64,000 nt of DNA from Acorus gramineus (lineage: Eukaryota; Streptophyta; Magnoliopsida; Acorales; Acoraceae): positions 11,770,217-11,834,216 of the forward strand of contig CM060856.1 in assembly GCA_030737835.1 (NCBI GenBank). The letters are read 5' to 3'. Below are positions 14,400 through 24,655 of the stretch, one piece after another. Under the pieces are notes generated by a model. The model searched no databases, was not told where the DNA came from, and saw nothing but the letters and a program-made list of their open reading frames with translations. The position numbers and the translations under genes were made by a program. The number at the start of each line of letters is the position of its first letter. Position 1 is the stretch's first letter.

Positions 14400-16372
14400 G
14401 GACCTTTTATTTTAATTTTATTTATTAAGGGTTGGTCTACAATTCTCATATTTTCAAGGCTTAGTTGTCTAGATTGTCTCAATCTTCTCCCCTTTAATAT
14501 TCTCTCCTTTGGCCTCTTCAATGGTTGTTCAGTCTCCTTCAGCTTGTCCTTGGTGTTCTTTCCTTCATTCAACAAGCAAAATAATATTCGATTCTTCAGG
14601 TACTATAGATTTGGTTTGTAAGGTTTTGGTGGGTGGGATATATATTTTTTCTTTTTATTTTGGGTAATTTTTTGGGTGGTAGAGCCCAACCAACCCTACA
14701 AAGAGATTTTATTCCCTGCATCTGTTTTTTTTATTCTCCCACTTCAAAATAAAAAGACCCTTCATTTTCCTATCATATAGGGTGATATCTAGTACCTTAA
14801 ATTGTATAATAATCTCTTTATCTTTCTAAATTCTTTTTGTTAGGGAGCTAATGAAGTCCATTAATACATAGGAGTAGTGGCCAAAGTATTATATTTTTTT
14901 AGTGTAAAGGTTTTTAGTGGACTCAGGATCAACTCTGAGCAGAGACCACCAAGTCAACTATCTAGAGCTCCCACCAAAGAAGACCCCCAAGTCCTACAAA
15001 GCTTAATAAGATTGGGCTAATAAAACACACCGTTAAGCTGGACCTTTGAAAGCTCATCATACACCCAATAGATTTTATCCCCGGATCCCCAAAAAAACTC
15101 ACCCACACTTTCGTATCTCCAACACATTTTTTTCAAATAGTTTCATCCCCACAAAAACCCTTCCCCATCATATTCCTATCAAATCTCTTTAAAACCTCTC
15201 AACCAATTAGCCATGTCCCTTTTTTTTTTTAATTAATTGTACTTTATTGTTTGATTAATTTTAGTATGAATATAATTTTATGTGAATATTTATAAGTGTT
15301 TTCTAATATAGCTGTCACATAAAATTTTATTTAATAATTATATAGGAAATTTCAATTTTAATGATTGTATAATATTGTATTTGTAATTTTAATAAAATCA
15401 TATTCAAGACTCAAACTATTTTTATTTGTGAATGTACATGGAGTCTCACTTCAAAAGTTCATCTAGAACTCTACCAAAAAAACAATTTCCAAGGTCGGTC
15501 CTGAGTGAGCAACGAAATCTCCAACACACAAACAAACTATTGAAAATAGTTTTGAACCAGCGGTGACCCTTAAAATTATAAAATTATAGTGTCCCTTACC
15601 ACTAGATCATATGTCTTTGAGATGTGACTAAAATATGGGATCAGGTTAGGTCAAATGGGTGTTGAACAATTTGATTGTCCAACGCATTTGTGACTATCTG
15701 ATCTTATGATTTTGAGATACACAGATCGATTGAATATTAAAAAGAAAAACTTAGAATTTAATTACATTCTAAATTTAGTCTTAAAATCTTATAGAGTATC
15801 TCAATCATAATAAACTAAAAAGATCGAACTGTCACGAACATGTTGGATCATCAAATTATTCAATGACTGTTGCTGTATGAATTTATTTATTTATTTATGG
15901 TTGGTTTGTTTCTTCACTTGACCCTTACTGAGTTCTTATAGGATTCTGTTTTCTTAAAATAAATAAATGAATAAATTAAATATATGGGTGATTTGGGATC
16001 AGCTTTGTTGATTCACCCACATGGGTACTTATTATGATACGTAATTCTTGTTTTCTTCTTATATGTACAGAGAATCTCTTAGCCCCAGTGACGTACCACT
16101 AAAATCTTTTGTCGTATTAACCTTTGTCAAAAAATGTGATGATATAATCACCAATAACGAGAATGATCCAATGAGCCTCCATTTTTCATTCCATGTGAAA
16201 CTTTTTTCTTAAAATAGCTTATGCTAAGGTGCGGCAAAAATAGAGGGTAAGAGGGAACAGAGGAGGATAAAAAAACAAATTATTTGTTTTGAATAATAAA
16301 CTCTTATAACTATTTCTAGATAAGTTAATAATATATCTGATGACTATTTAAAGAGATGCTAAAATTGTTTAA
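14400..16372. other. Spacer; possible SINE relic on the minus strand near 15.5-15.6 kb
   Basis: No gene is supported. On the minus strand, about 15625-15545, GATCTAGTGGTAAGGGACA resembles an A box and CGCTGGTTCAAAAC a B box, the layout of a tRNA-derived SINE head. No tail or duplication was found, so this stays tentative. Confidence 0.35.
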
Positions 16373-16381
16373 TAGAATTTA

Positions 16382-17398
16382 GGGTTAAAGACATCTAAGT
16401 CCCTATAAACATGGAAAAATCCATATAAGTCCCTATTAAAATTGGGACAGACGTACGAGTCCCTGAAAACTCAAAAAAACCCAATTATCATCCCTGAGTT
16501 AAATTTCCATCCAAACTTAACGGAATATTACATATAATTGTTTAGACATTGAAGTCCTTATAAACAATCATAAAGACAAATTAGTCCCTGCAAAAGATAA
16601 AATTGCCCTCAAAGACTTTTTACATTAAATTGTGTACACATTGCAGTCCCTATAAACAATCATAAAGACAAATTAGTCCCTACAAAAGATAAAATTGCCC
16701 CTGAAAAGATTTTTACATTTAATTGGATAGACATTACAGTCCTTATAAATAATTGTAAAGACAAAATGGTCCCTGTAAAAGATAAAAATGCCCGTGAAGA
16801 ATGCATTCTACCGGTTAAAATATTGTTTTTACATTCAAATTGTGATATTCAGGTGGAGTGTGATTGATATGATAGAAGATGAAAAAATAAATAAATAAAT
16901 TATATTATTTGTCTTTATGATTGTTTATAAGGACTGCAATATCTACACAATTAAATGTAAAAATCTTTCAGGGGTATTTTTGTCTTTTACAGATATCAAT
17001 TTGTCTTTACGATTGTTTATAAATACTGTAATGTCTATTCAATTAAATGTAAAAGTCTTTCAGGGGCAATTTTATCTTTTACAGGGACTAATTTGTTTTT
17101 ATGATTATTTATAGGGACTGCAAAGTGTACACAATTTAATGTAAAAGTCTTTTAGGGACAATTTTGTCTTTTGCAGGGACGAATTTGTCTTTATGACTGT
17201 TTATAAAGACTTCAATGTCTACATAATTATATGTGATGGAATATTCTGATAATATTCTGTTAAGTTTGGATGGAAATTTAACTCAGGGATGATAATTGGG
17301 TTTTTTTGAGTTTTCAAGGACTCGTACGTCTGTCCCAATTTTAATAGGGACTTATATGGGTTTTTTCATGTTTGTAGGGACTTAAATGTCTTTAACCC
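16382..17398. mobile_element. Mutator-type fold-back element with 9-bp target duplication
   Basis: The 9-bp sequence TAGAATTTA flanks the element exactly (16373-16381 and 17399-17407). The element starts GGGTTAAAGACATCTAAGTC and ends with its inverse (ACTTAAATGTCTTTAACCC). The inverted arms run about 400 bp each, so the whole 1,017 bp is nearly palindromic. Inside each arm are about three to four tandem, degenerate units of roughly 95 bp built around AAAGACAAATTAGTCCCT-CAAAAGATAAAATTGCCC. A 9-bp duplication with long terminal inverted repeats is the signature of Mutator-like elements. No transposase frame is present, so it is a non-autonomous derivative. Confidence 0.92.
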
Positions 17399-17407
17399 TA
17401 GAATTTA

Positions 17408-18327
17408 TCTATGTCAATAAATACAAATATTTTTATGTATCATTTTTTTAAGAAAATCTGGTCGAAGTTGAGATGGAGGCTGAAGAGGGAGACATGGTGG
17501 AGGTGAGCTCTCCCCTTTTTAAGAAAGGACATGGAAGGAAAAGAAAAGAGAGGAAGAAAAGGGAGAGTGCATCCCTACCAACTTGCCAAGCAAGTGGTGA
17601 GAGCTCTAGCTTAATCTCAATCTCATTGATTGTCGGGCTCAAACTTGACCTAAACCAACCATTTGAAGATGAACAATGGATAACCGAATGTTTAATAGAA
17701 AATATTTAACCCAATTATTTTTACAATCTAAAACTTAGACCCACACACACATATGTATTTTAAATAATAAACTTCATATAATAAGTTATATACATTGATA
17801 AAAAATAAATATCGTTCTATTTTAAAAATTAATTTATTTTTAATGAATGTAAGAAAAAAATTTAATGTATATGTTTCATTGGATTTTTAATAACATATAT
17901 ATGATTTTATTTTGAATTGTTAAAAAAAAAAAATTGTGTGTAACAACGCTCATGTTTAATTCCTATCCATCAACATTAATCACTTGCAAAATTAAATCAT
18001 ATTGTTTAACAATGGATGAACTGTTATTCTTGAACATTAATCACTTATCGGATCCAACTAGAACTTTGTGAGGATTCGAGGGTTCCTGTTTCCGGGTTTT
18101 AAAGGTTGGTTTTTCAAGCTTCAACGATGAGGATCTGTTGAAACCCCCTCTCTTATGAACTGTTGTTCTTACACTTTTATTCTTAATTCTTCAACATTAA
18201 TCACTTTTCTGGTTTAAAAAGGGTGGGGGAGTTGGTGAATTTGGGTTTTTCTTGATTCAGACCCTAGTGGGTTTGTGGTGTCAACTGTCCGGATTGAGAA
18301 ATTTAGGGTTTTGTTGGAAACCCCCAA
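17408..18327. other. Spacer right of the Mutator-type element
   Basis: A 78-codon plus frame at 17473-17709 (MEAEEGDMVEVSSPLFKKGHGRKRK...) is less AT-rich than its surroundings but has no recognised domain and no splice support. The rest is AT-rich. At 18050-18130 GC content rises toward the candidate exon that follows. Confidence 0.3.
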
Positions 18328-18450
18328 ATGAGCACCCATTCGAGTGTTCAAGGTAATCCGATGATCCCGTCTGGTGGTTCTATTGGTGGTCACTTCGGCG
18401 GTGGATTGGTTCGTCGAAAAGCAGGCAATCTTGATGGATGGCCTTGTCAA
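18328..18450 (+). CDS. Candidate first exon of an unrecognised gene or gene relic
   Basis: An ATG opens a 41-codon frame rich in Gly and Ser (MSTHSSVQGNPMIPSGGS...), ending at CAA followed by GTAGGT, a good donor. The upstream stretch looks like a leader, and codon composition is plant-like. I could not find convincing next exons: a possible acceptor at TTTCTTAG near 18527 leads to a short frame (FSDESNMMR) only if the phase is shifted. No family recognised. It could be the start of a long gene, a degraded gene, or a noncoding transcript. Confidence 0.3.
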
Positions 18451-20906
18451 GTAGGTTGTTTGATGCACTTGTTTTGTCTATGTGAATTGCTTGTTCAATT
18501 TGCAATTCATTGATTGAAACTTTCTTAGGTTCTCCGATGAATCGAATATGATGAGGTAGATCAAGATTGTGGCTACTTTGCGTGATAATGCTGTTCTTTG
18601 CAATTGATTTATCTTGGTAGTTGGTGCTGTATTGATAGTTATAATATAATCATATACACCACCATTTGCATATATTTGTGACTGCTGCGATGAGAATCAC
18701 ATGAAAATCTATGTAAGCTACTAGGAATTTTTTTAAAGTAGTTTTAGTTGTAACAAATTTGTTGTCAAATCTTGAGTCTTGAGCATTATGAAATACTTGT
18801 CCTGTACAATGAAATTATTGGTTCTAGTGGGGCAGGAAGACCCTACATTATACACAAGAAAGCATTACCCAATGAAAATCAGATATGATAAGATTGATAT
18901 GGTTCGACAGATGGATGCTGATTCACACTAGGTGTTGCCAAATTCCTGGCCCTGGGAGACTAACAAAAGATTGTTATGTCATATCAAGTCTCTTGGTTGA
19001 CACCATGGAGTTTTAAGCTTATGCAAACATGAGGCAGATCTCTAACTTTTTCCTCTACCCTCGAAAAATGTCTAAATGGGGTGGTAAAAATGTGCTTTTT
19101 ATATTGGGTTCTCTCTTCATCTTTGAGGTAATTTTCAAACAAAGAGCCTAACCAAACCACTATCCACAAGAGGATCCTAGATTATGTTGAACATATAAAC
19201 AACGCACACCAGTAACACATGATAAGAAGGATTGATATTCTGGGGTTGAGGAATGGTTCAGCTTTGATTTGAAGTCACTTTTTTTTTTTATCTTACTTTC
19301 AGTGATTGGTGATCATTGGAAGCTCTGATGATGTTACAACTTAAGTTGAATTCTTCGGTAGACAAGATGTTGCTTTAGGTCCGTCGGGCATAAAAGAATT
19401 TCAGGATCACCTCTTTGTGCTTTTTGGATAAAAGCTTAGGGTAGGGATCGAAGGGAGCATCTATTCTCAAAAGGTTACTGAATGAAGTGCGGCGAGGATT
19501 GTAGTGGGAAGAAAATGTTAGGAGCAGAGTGGCAGGGGAAGTTGAAGTTTCCTGCAATTAAGGACAGGGCATGAGTTTTTCTCAAGTCTGATCATGTGAA
19601 TGGGAACTTATTGATTTTTTTAATTTTTCCTTTGACGGAGAAAATTGGTGGGCTGAGTTCATTGATATAGCTTTCATCGAAGGTGACTTTCCATTTAGAG
19701 GCATTGCCCTTTTTTGGTTGTGTAGGGTTCAAGAATGGGGAAACTTCAGTGCGTATACTAAATCAAATTTTATTTATTTGTACTTTTAGTATTGATGTCT
19801 AAGAAGGCTATATCAATGAACCATGAAGATGTTATGTGATTATCAATACGTGAAGTTACATTTGCTGTATGAAGATGGACACCTAGTTCATATTATATAG
19901 TTATGTTAAGAGTTCCAAGAAAGGGGGATAATATTGCTCAATGCAAGCTGTGGATGTTGTCACATAGACATGCAAAATCATGATGCTTGGATTAATTAAA
20001 TTTGGGACTCATGCTACAGTTTTTGAAGAGAACTTCAGAAGCTACATTTCTGCCAGAAAAGTTGGCAGAGACAGGTTTAACATATCAAGTGTTGTAGTCT
20101 TCTCATGGTCCATGATAAAGTGAGAGCATTAACTGTCTGTGTGAATGTGTGATGATTGTATGAACTATCATAAATCTGTGACTAGACACCTTCCTTGGAA
20201 TTCATGCATATATTGATGTAAAATCGATCAATTTTTTGGGGTATAGAAACTAGCAGAACTTTTGTACAATACGAATTTCAAATGAATGCTAATGCTGTTC
20301 CCCAATAACATGCTCAGGATGATTGTGCATGAAGTTCTAGAACACCTGAATTTGCATTCTTATTCAACCAGGGACTAACTTCTGTTTCCTATGCTTTGAT
20401 AGTTCACACCATTTACACACAAAAAGAGAATGGAAATTTAACTGAATTTTAATGTGCTCATTTGGCTGGTGCCCATGTGTGGCTCATCCGGCAGACTTCA
20501 TATGAAGCTGGAGATGAGATGTTCAAGGATTTACAGTAAAGTCATGGGATTCATATACTTCTGTAAACCATGCACGGACACATTGTTTTCTACCTTGTAA
20601 TCTGAAGATGCCCAGGCAATAAAAGCAAGATACAGGGCATGTCATCCAATTCCACATTGGATGATTTGTTTATAAAAGAAGTTGTTAGGGAACCCTTGAA
20701 TAATAATATTTCAAAGAGAATTATCTATTCTATTGTTATTCAGGCTGTTTCAGTAAATGCAAATGAAGGATCAAGGAGCAGTGCTTGTAAATATATACTC
20801 GTGTCATCTTACCAAATAGAAATGATACTTTTGTGAATTGTGATTCTATTATCCTGTCCTTGAATCCTTGAATAGTTGTTGAATTTGAATTCAGTTGCAG
20901 TTCTAT
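18451..20906. other. Moderate-GC stretch, no exon chain resolved
   Basis: The composition is less AT-rich than the flanking spacers, as in transcribed DNA or introns. The short plus frame at 20639-20836 and the minus frames at 18984-19557 show no domain. It may be intronic or untranslated DNA of a transcript starting near 18.3 kb, or the relic of a lost gene. Nothing firmer can be said. Confidence 0.3.
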
Positions 20907-21493
20907 TCATATCCTAGCAAAAATGTGATCAATGGCTGCAACAATGTTGTCATAGTATTCTTGCACTCGCACAGCATCCTTGTCTCTTGCCGCATAGTCT
21001 AGCTGCAATTGACAAATAATGAAACTCTTGCTTTTGAATGAAAAAGTGTATCAAAATGCATGTACATCTGACTTACTCTTGTGACATCATTGAACAGCAT
21101 GGAGTATAGCTTCCTGAGTTGCTGTCTCTGGCTCCCTGGTTTCGCCTGGATGATTGTATACAGGTCCTGCTTGAGGTACGACGAGCTCTCTCTGAGTGCT
21201 TTCTGAGTTTCCTTCCATGATTTCGAGTCAATCAAGTGTTTGACTTGCAGGAGGTCCTTAGCGTGGATTCGAATCCCTGCCTCTGCCTCTTCGGGCGTCT
21301 GATCAGGCGCTGTGAAGCTCAGTTGGAAGGAGGAGGCAGTGTTTGAGTTGAGGGTGGCTTCTCTGGCTAAGATGAAAGTAGTGAGAGCTGTCGTTGTAGC
21401 TATTCTTCTTGTGATACAGGAGACTCTGGAGGGGCTTAGACTGCAAGTGAAGGGGCTTGAAAGCTGGATTTGCAAGACCAGTGGAAGTGCCAT
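20907..21493 (-). CDS. PQL3: PsbQ-like thylakoid lumen protein, two exons, 170 aa
   Basis: Exons 21493-21077 and 21002-20907, joined phase 0 by a GT-AG intron (FNDVTR|LDYAARDKD). Residues 1 to about 55 are Ser/Thr/Arg-rich with a hydrophobic patch (TTALTTFILA), as expected for a plastid leader followed by a lumen-targeting segment. Residues 65-170 form the PsbQ four-helix domain, with SWKETQKALRESSSYLKQDL and the C-terminal LDYAARDKDAVRVQEYYDN typical of PsbQ and its PQL relatives. Family members act at the lumenal side of photosystem II or in the chloroplast NDH supercomplex. PQL3-type is my reading from memory of the motif pattern; a PsbQ paralogue is the alternative. Its promoter must lie in the about 300 bp that also hold the 3' end of the next gene. 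Intact. Confidence 0.9.
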
Positions 21494-21800
21494 ATTTGAT
21501 TCTTGAAATGCTTTTTTATTTTTAAGAAGTGGTTGGTGTGTCTTCTGCTTATTAGATTGGATAAGCTAGACCAAGATTGTCTCATTGTGCCACATGTCAC
21601 CCATTTATTGTCTCCATCTCATGAACATAATTTTTGTTTGAAAAGGCTTTAAATGTTCAAAAAAATAAAAAAAAATCAACTGTCCAACTTAAAACAACCT
21701 TGAAGAATTTCCATTTTCATATATGAAACTGAAACATTTCACATGGTTCAGGTAAAAAATAAAAATAAAAAAAGGGGGAGATCCAATATAAGGACATCTT

Positions 21801-22324
21801 TTAAGAGGAGGAATCCTCTTCTTGATCTTCAGTGTCCAGAAGAGAGGGTGTGATGAGAGCATCCATCACTTGCTGCAACACAACAGCTGCATCTGCATAG
21901 CATTCTTGTGTCTGTGGGATGCTTCTGCTCTTCACAGAATTGCTCAGCTGCACCAACAAAGAGAACACGATTAAAGTAACCCATCCAATAATCAAGAACT
22001 TCAAAAAAAAAAAAAAAAAAAAGGAAATATAAATTTTCAAAAATCATGGTTCTCAAAAAAAAACAATGGTTCTCAGAAACTCACCTCATGCATGTAATAG
22101 AGCAACTCGTCGGTGAGGCTGGTGAGAACCTTCTTATAGGCCTCGTCGAGGGTGCCGGAGATTAGGCGATTGAAATCGATGAAAAAGAAGATTGATTTGA
22201 GGCGGAGGTCGCTCTCCATGAGCTCCCACGACTCATCGTCGTCACCCATTTCGCCAATCGTCAAGAGCTCATGCGCGCACTGTTTGATTCTTCTCATGCT
22301 CCCCATCGCTTCCATGTCTGTCAT
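21801..22324 (-). CDS. PsbQ/PnsL3-like protein without transit peptide, 128 aa (copy 1)
   Basis: Coding exons 22324-22085 and 21947-21801, phase-0 GT-AG intron. The product (MTDMEAMGSMRRIKQCAHEL...) aligns in my memory with the C-terminal helical domain of PnsL3, a lumenal subunit of the chloroplast NDH complex: DLRLKS-FFFIDFNRLIS, LTDELLYYMHELSNSVKSRS, CYADAAVVLQQVMDALI. PnsL3 proteins are usually about 220 aa with a bipartite leader; here the frame opens almost directly at the domain. A TATA box (23850-23857) and a leader exon ending at 23762 (ATAG|GTGCTC) can splice to an acceptor at 22331-22333, placing the ATG 6 nt into exon 2. I found no leader-peptide exon in between. Copy 2 at 30.3 kb has the same structure. 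Either a relocalised protein or an N-truncated paralogue. Confidence 0.82.
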
Positions 22325-22854
22325 ATTTTTCTGTACTTGGACTTATTACAGTAAGCAAATTGTAAACAATATTAGCATTCATAACAATATCTCAGACTTA
22401 TAATGATAATTCAGTAAATAATGTTAAGCTGTATTGTAGGCGAAAAAGAGAAATGAAAAGAAAATTAAAAAAAAAAATTTGATGGGTGTAGTCTTGTATG
22501 TTACACTGACTTTTCTCTTCGTTGACGTGGACGACTTTTTGATGTGTTTTTTTTTTTTTTTATCATCTCATTGTGCTTATTATTAATTAATTTATTATAC
22601 GGCGACCGACCACCAGGCGAGTCGCGACTGAAAGTGATATATTTATTAAAAGGATAATGTTATATTTAAAATGGATGAAAAGCATTATTAAAAAAAAAAA
22701 AAAAGGAGAAAACCTAAAGAAGTGAATAAATAAAATAAAAATAAAAAAACCTTGTAACGAGATAAAGGCATTTATTTGAGGGCTGCCTTAGATTTTGGAA
22801 TTATGGAACTTATTCTCACCTATTTATAATACATAAAAAAAAAAATAAGAGAAA

Positions 22855-23280
22855 ATTAATTAAGGATTCTTTGCGATCATCGTGAATTTTTTTTAAGTCT
22901 CTAGAAATTTTCAAGTTATTTTAAAATCTTTAAAATAGTATAAAATTATCTTTAGGTCATTGAAAACAGATGTTACTTTATTCATCAAAGATATCGAAAA
23001 TGTCCCTCACCACTTGTTAACATTTGGCGAAGATTAATAATGTAATAAGAAATGTTAACCGTGTATTGGAAATATTGTTACTTAATAATGTACTGAAAAA
23101 TATTAACAGTATACTGAAAAAATTGATCGAGAGGCATTTTTGGTATTGTGATGGACATAGGAACGCCATCCAGTTCTAGGGATTTAAAGATAATTTTTTT
23201 ATCAAAGACTAAAAAAAACTTAAAAAATTCCATGAACCTAAAAATAATTTAAGAGTGACCATAGAAACCCCTGGTTAATT
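22855..23280. mobile_element. Inverted-repeat element in the leader intron of copy 1
   Basis: The left end reads AATTAATTAAGGATTCTTTG and the right end, inverted, AATTAACCAGGGGTTTC. Both arms continue with A-TTTTTTTAAGT and a shared AAATTATCTTT, about 100 bp each. No coding capacity. A related stretch lies at about 32165-32560, beyond copy 2. It has the look of a degraded MITE; no target duplication was resolved. Confidence 0.5.
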
Positions 23281-23849
23281 TTTTCAAAAAATAATAATAA
23301 ATAAAAGATATACCTATTTTACAAACAATCAGTGATTCACAGGATCAATCAAACCCAATAAATAATAAATATAAACCAACACATCAAATACTCATACACA
23401 ATATAAAAAAATTCTTGATTGCAAAAAAAAAAAAAAAATCCCAAATTCAGATTCGAGCTTCGCATGAACTCAACAAATTCAATCTCAGATGCAAAACACA
23501 ACAATCTGAATAAAAATAAACAGCATATCAAATACTCACATAAAGTTGATTGTAAAAACCAAAACACGAGAAATCAAATATCAGATACAAAACACAAAAA
23601 CACAAGCCGTATTTCCCATCGAAACACCCAAAAAAAAAACAACCACTAATTTTTTTTATTTCCAGAAAGAGAAAGACATCCAAACAAAAAAAAAATAGAA
23701 GAAATATTAAGCTTAAAAAAACCTTAAAAAAAAACAGAGAAAAATAAAATAAGAGGAGCACCTATTTTCGTTCGTCTGCGTGAGTATAAAAATACGTATC
23801 TGGGTCTAAACACTCTCTGTCTATGTTTATTTTTTTTATTTTTATGAAA

Positions 23850-23857
23850 ATATATAG
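23850..23857 (-). promoter_or_regulatory. TATA box of PnsL3-like copy 1
   Basis: The minus strand reads CTCTATATATTTTC here. The corresponding CTCTATATATTTAG occurs upstream of copy 2 at 31948-31955, so the element is conserved between the paralogues. It predicts transcription starting near 23825 and a leader exon of about 60 nt ending at 23762. Confidence 0.5.
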
Positions 23858-24554
23858 AGGAGGAGGTGTTGTGAGGACTGTTGTAACTTGTAAGTCGGTT
23901 TTGCTTTTATATTGCCTAATTTGGTTTCGGCTCAAGCCAAGCCGGCAAGAATCAACTGAGTCTGATCAGTTATTAGACAATTAATCGGCTCGGCTGATCC
24001 AGCTGAGTCGAGCCACACGCTTTGTTGATTTTTTACGTACGGACGCCGGAAGTAATTGTATTGTTGTTTGGGGGAATACCGGAATAGTTGCGTGCATTAA
24101 CAGAAATCATTAATTACGAGTGTTTTTTCAATTTTGTTTCTATATATATAAAATTGAATTTTAAATTTTTTAAAGTGAAAAAGGTTTGGTTTTAAATTTT
24201 TAAAACAAATGAGTAAAGTAATATGTAGATAATGTTATTCCAAATTTAGTTTACATGTGTTTTGAATTTTTTAAAAATAATATATATACCTCATCTAATG
24301 TATGTGTTTTTATAAAAAAATGAAGTATAAACTATAATGAATTGTATAAATGCATTTATTAAAAATATGAAAAATTTATATCGAAACATATATCTCATTA
24401 ATATGAGTATATGCTCTGATAATTTTCTATAGACGCGTATAGGACTGGAAAAAAAACTGTGTGCAACAGCACTCTTACTAGGAGATTTCAACTTTATTCA
24501 TAACAGGTTATAATATTTTATAATTTTTATTTCAGTTGCCATTTTAATTATTTT

Positions 24555-24655
24555 AGATATTGAATGGTGATCTTAACTCAATGATGAACAAGAGAATTTG
24601 CAACCAAGAAGTCATCAGTTCAAGTACCAACATTTACTCACCCATAAAAATAAGG
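24555..24655 (+). mobile_element. tRNA-derived SINE fragment
   Basis: GATCTTAACTCAATGATGA (A-box-like) and GTCATCAGTTCAAGTACC (B-box-like, GTTCAAGTACC) are spaced as in a tRNA-type pol III promoter. AACCAAGAAGTCAT-GTTCAAGT is a common head in plant SINEs. It resembles 5797-5890. No clear tail or target duplication, so it is old or truncated. Confidence 0.5.

Larger units (their letters stand above)
21655..24070. repeat. Segmental duplication, copy 1 (contains a PnsL3-like gene)
   Basis: This block matches 30181-32155 in the same order and orientation. Matching parts are the 3' flank (CCAACTTAAAACA, ACTGAAACA-TTCACATGGTT), both coding exons and the small intron, the leader exon (TTTTCGTTCGTCTG), the TATA region, and distal promoter DNA (GGCTCAAGCCAAGCCGG, GGCTCGGCTGAT, GTACGGACGCC). 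Copy 1 is longer because its leader intron holds extra DNA, including a repeat at 22855-23280. Confidence 0.88.

Noticed and set aside
23349-23761. Phe/Leu-rich minus frames upstream of PnsL3-like copy 1, considered as a missing leader-peptide exon
   Set aside because: Translation of T-rich intron DNA; not transit-peptide-like and the counterpart in copy 2 is not conserved as protein.
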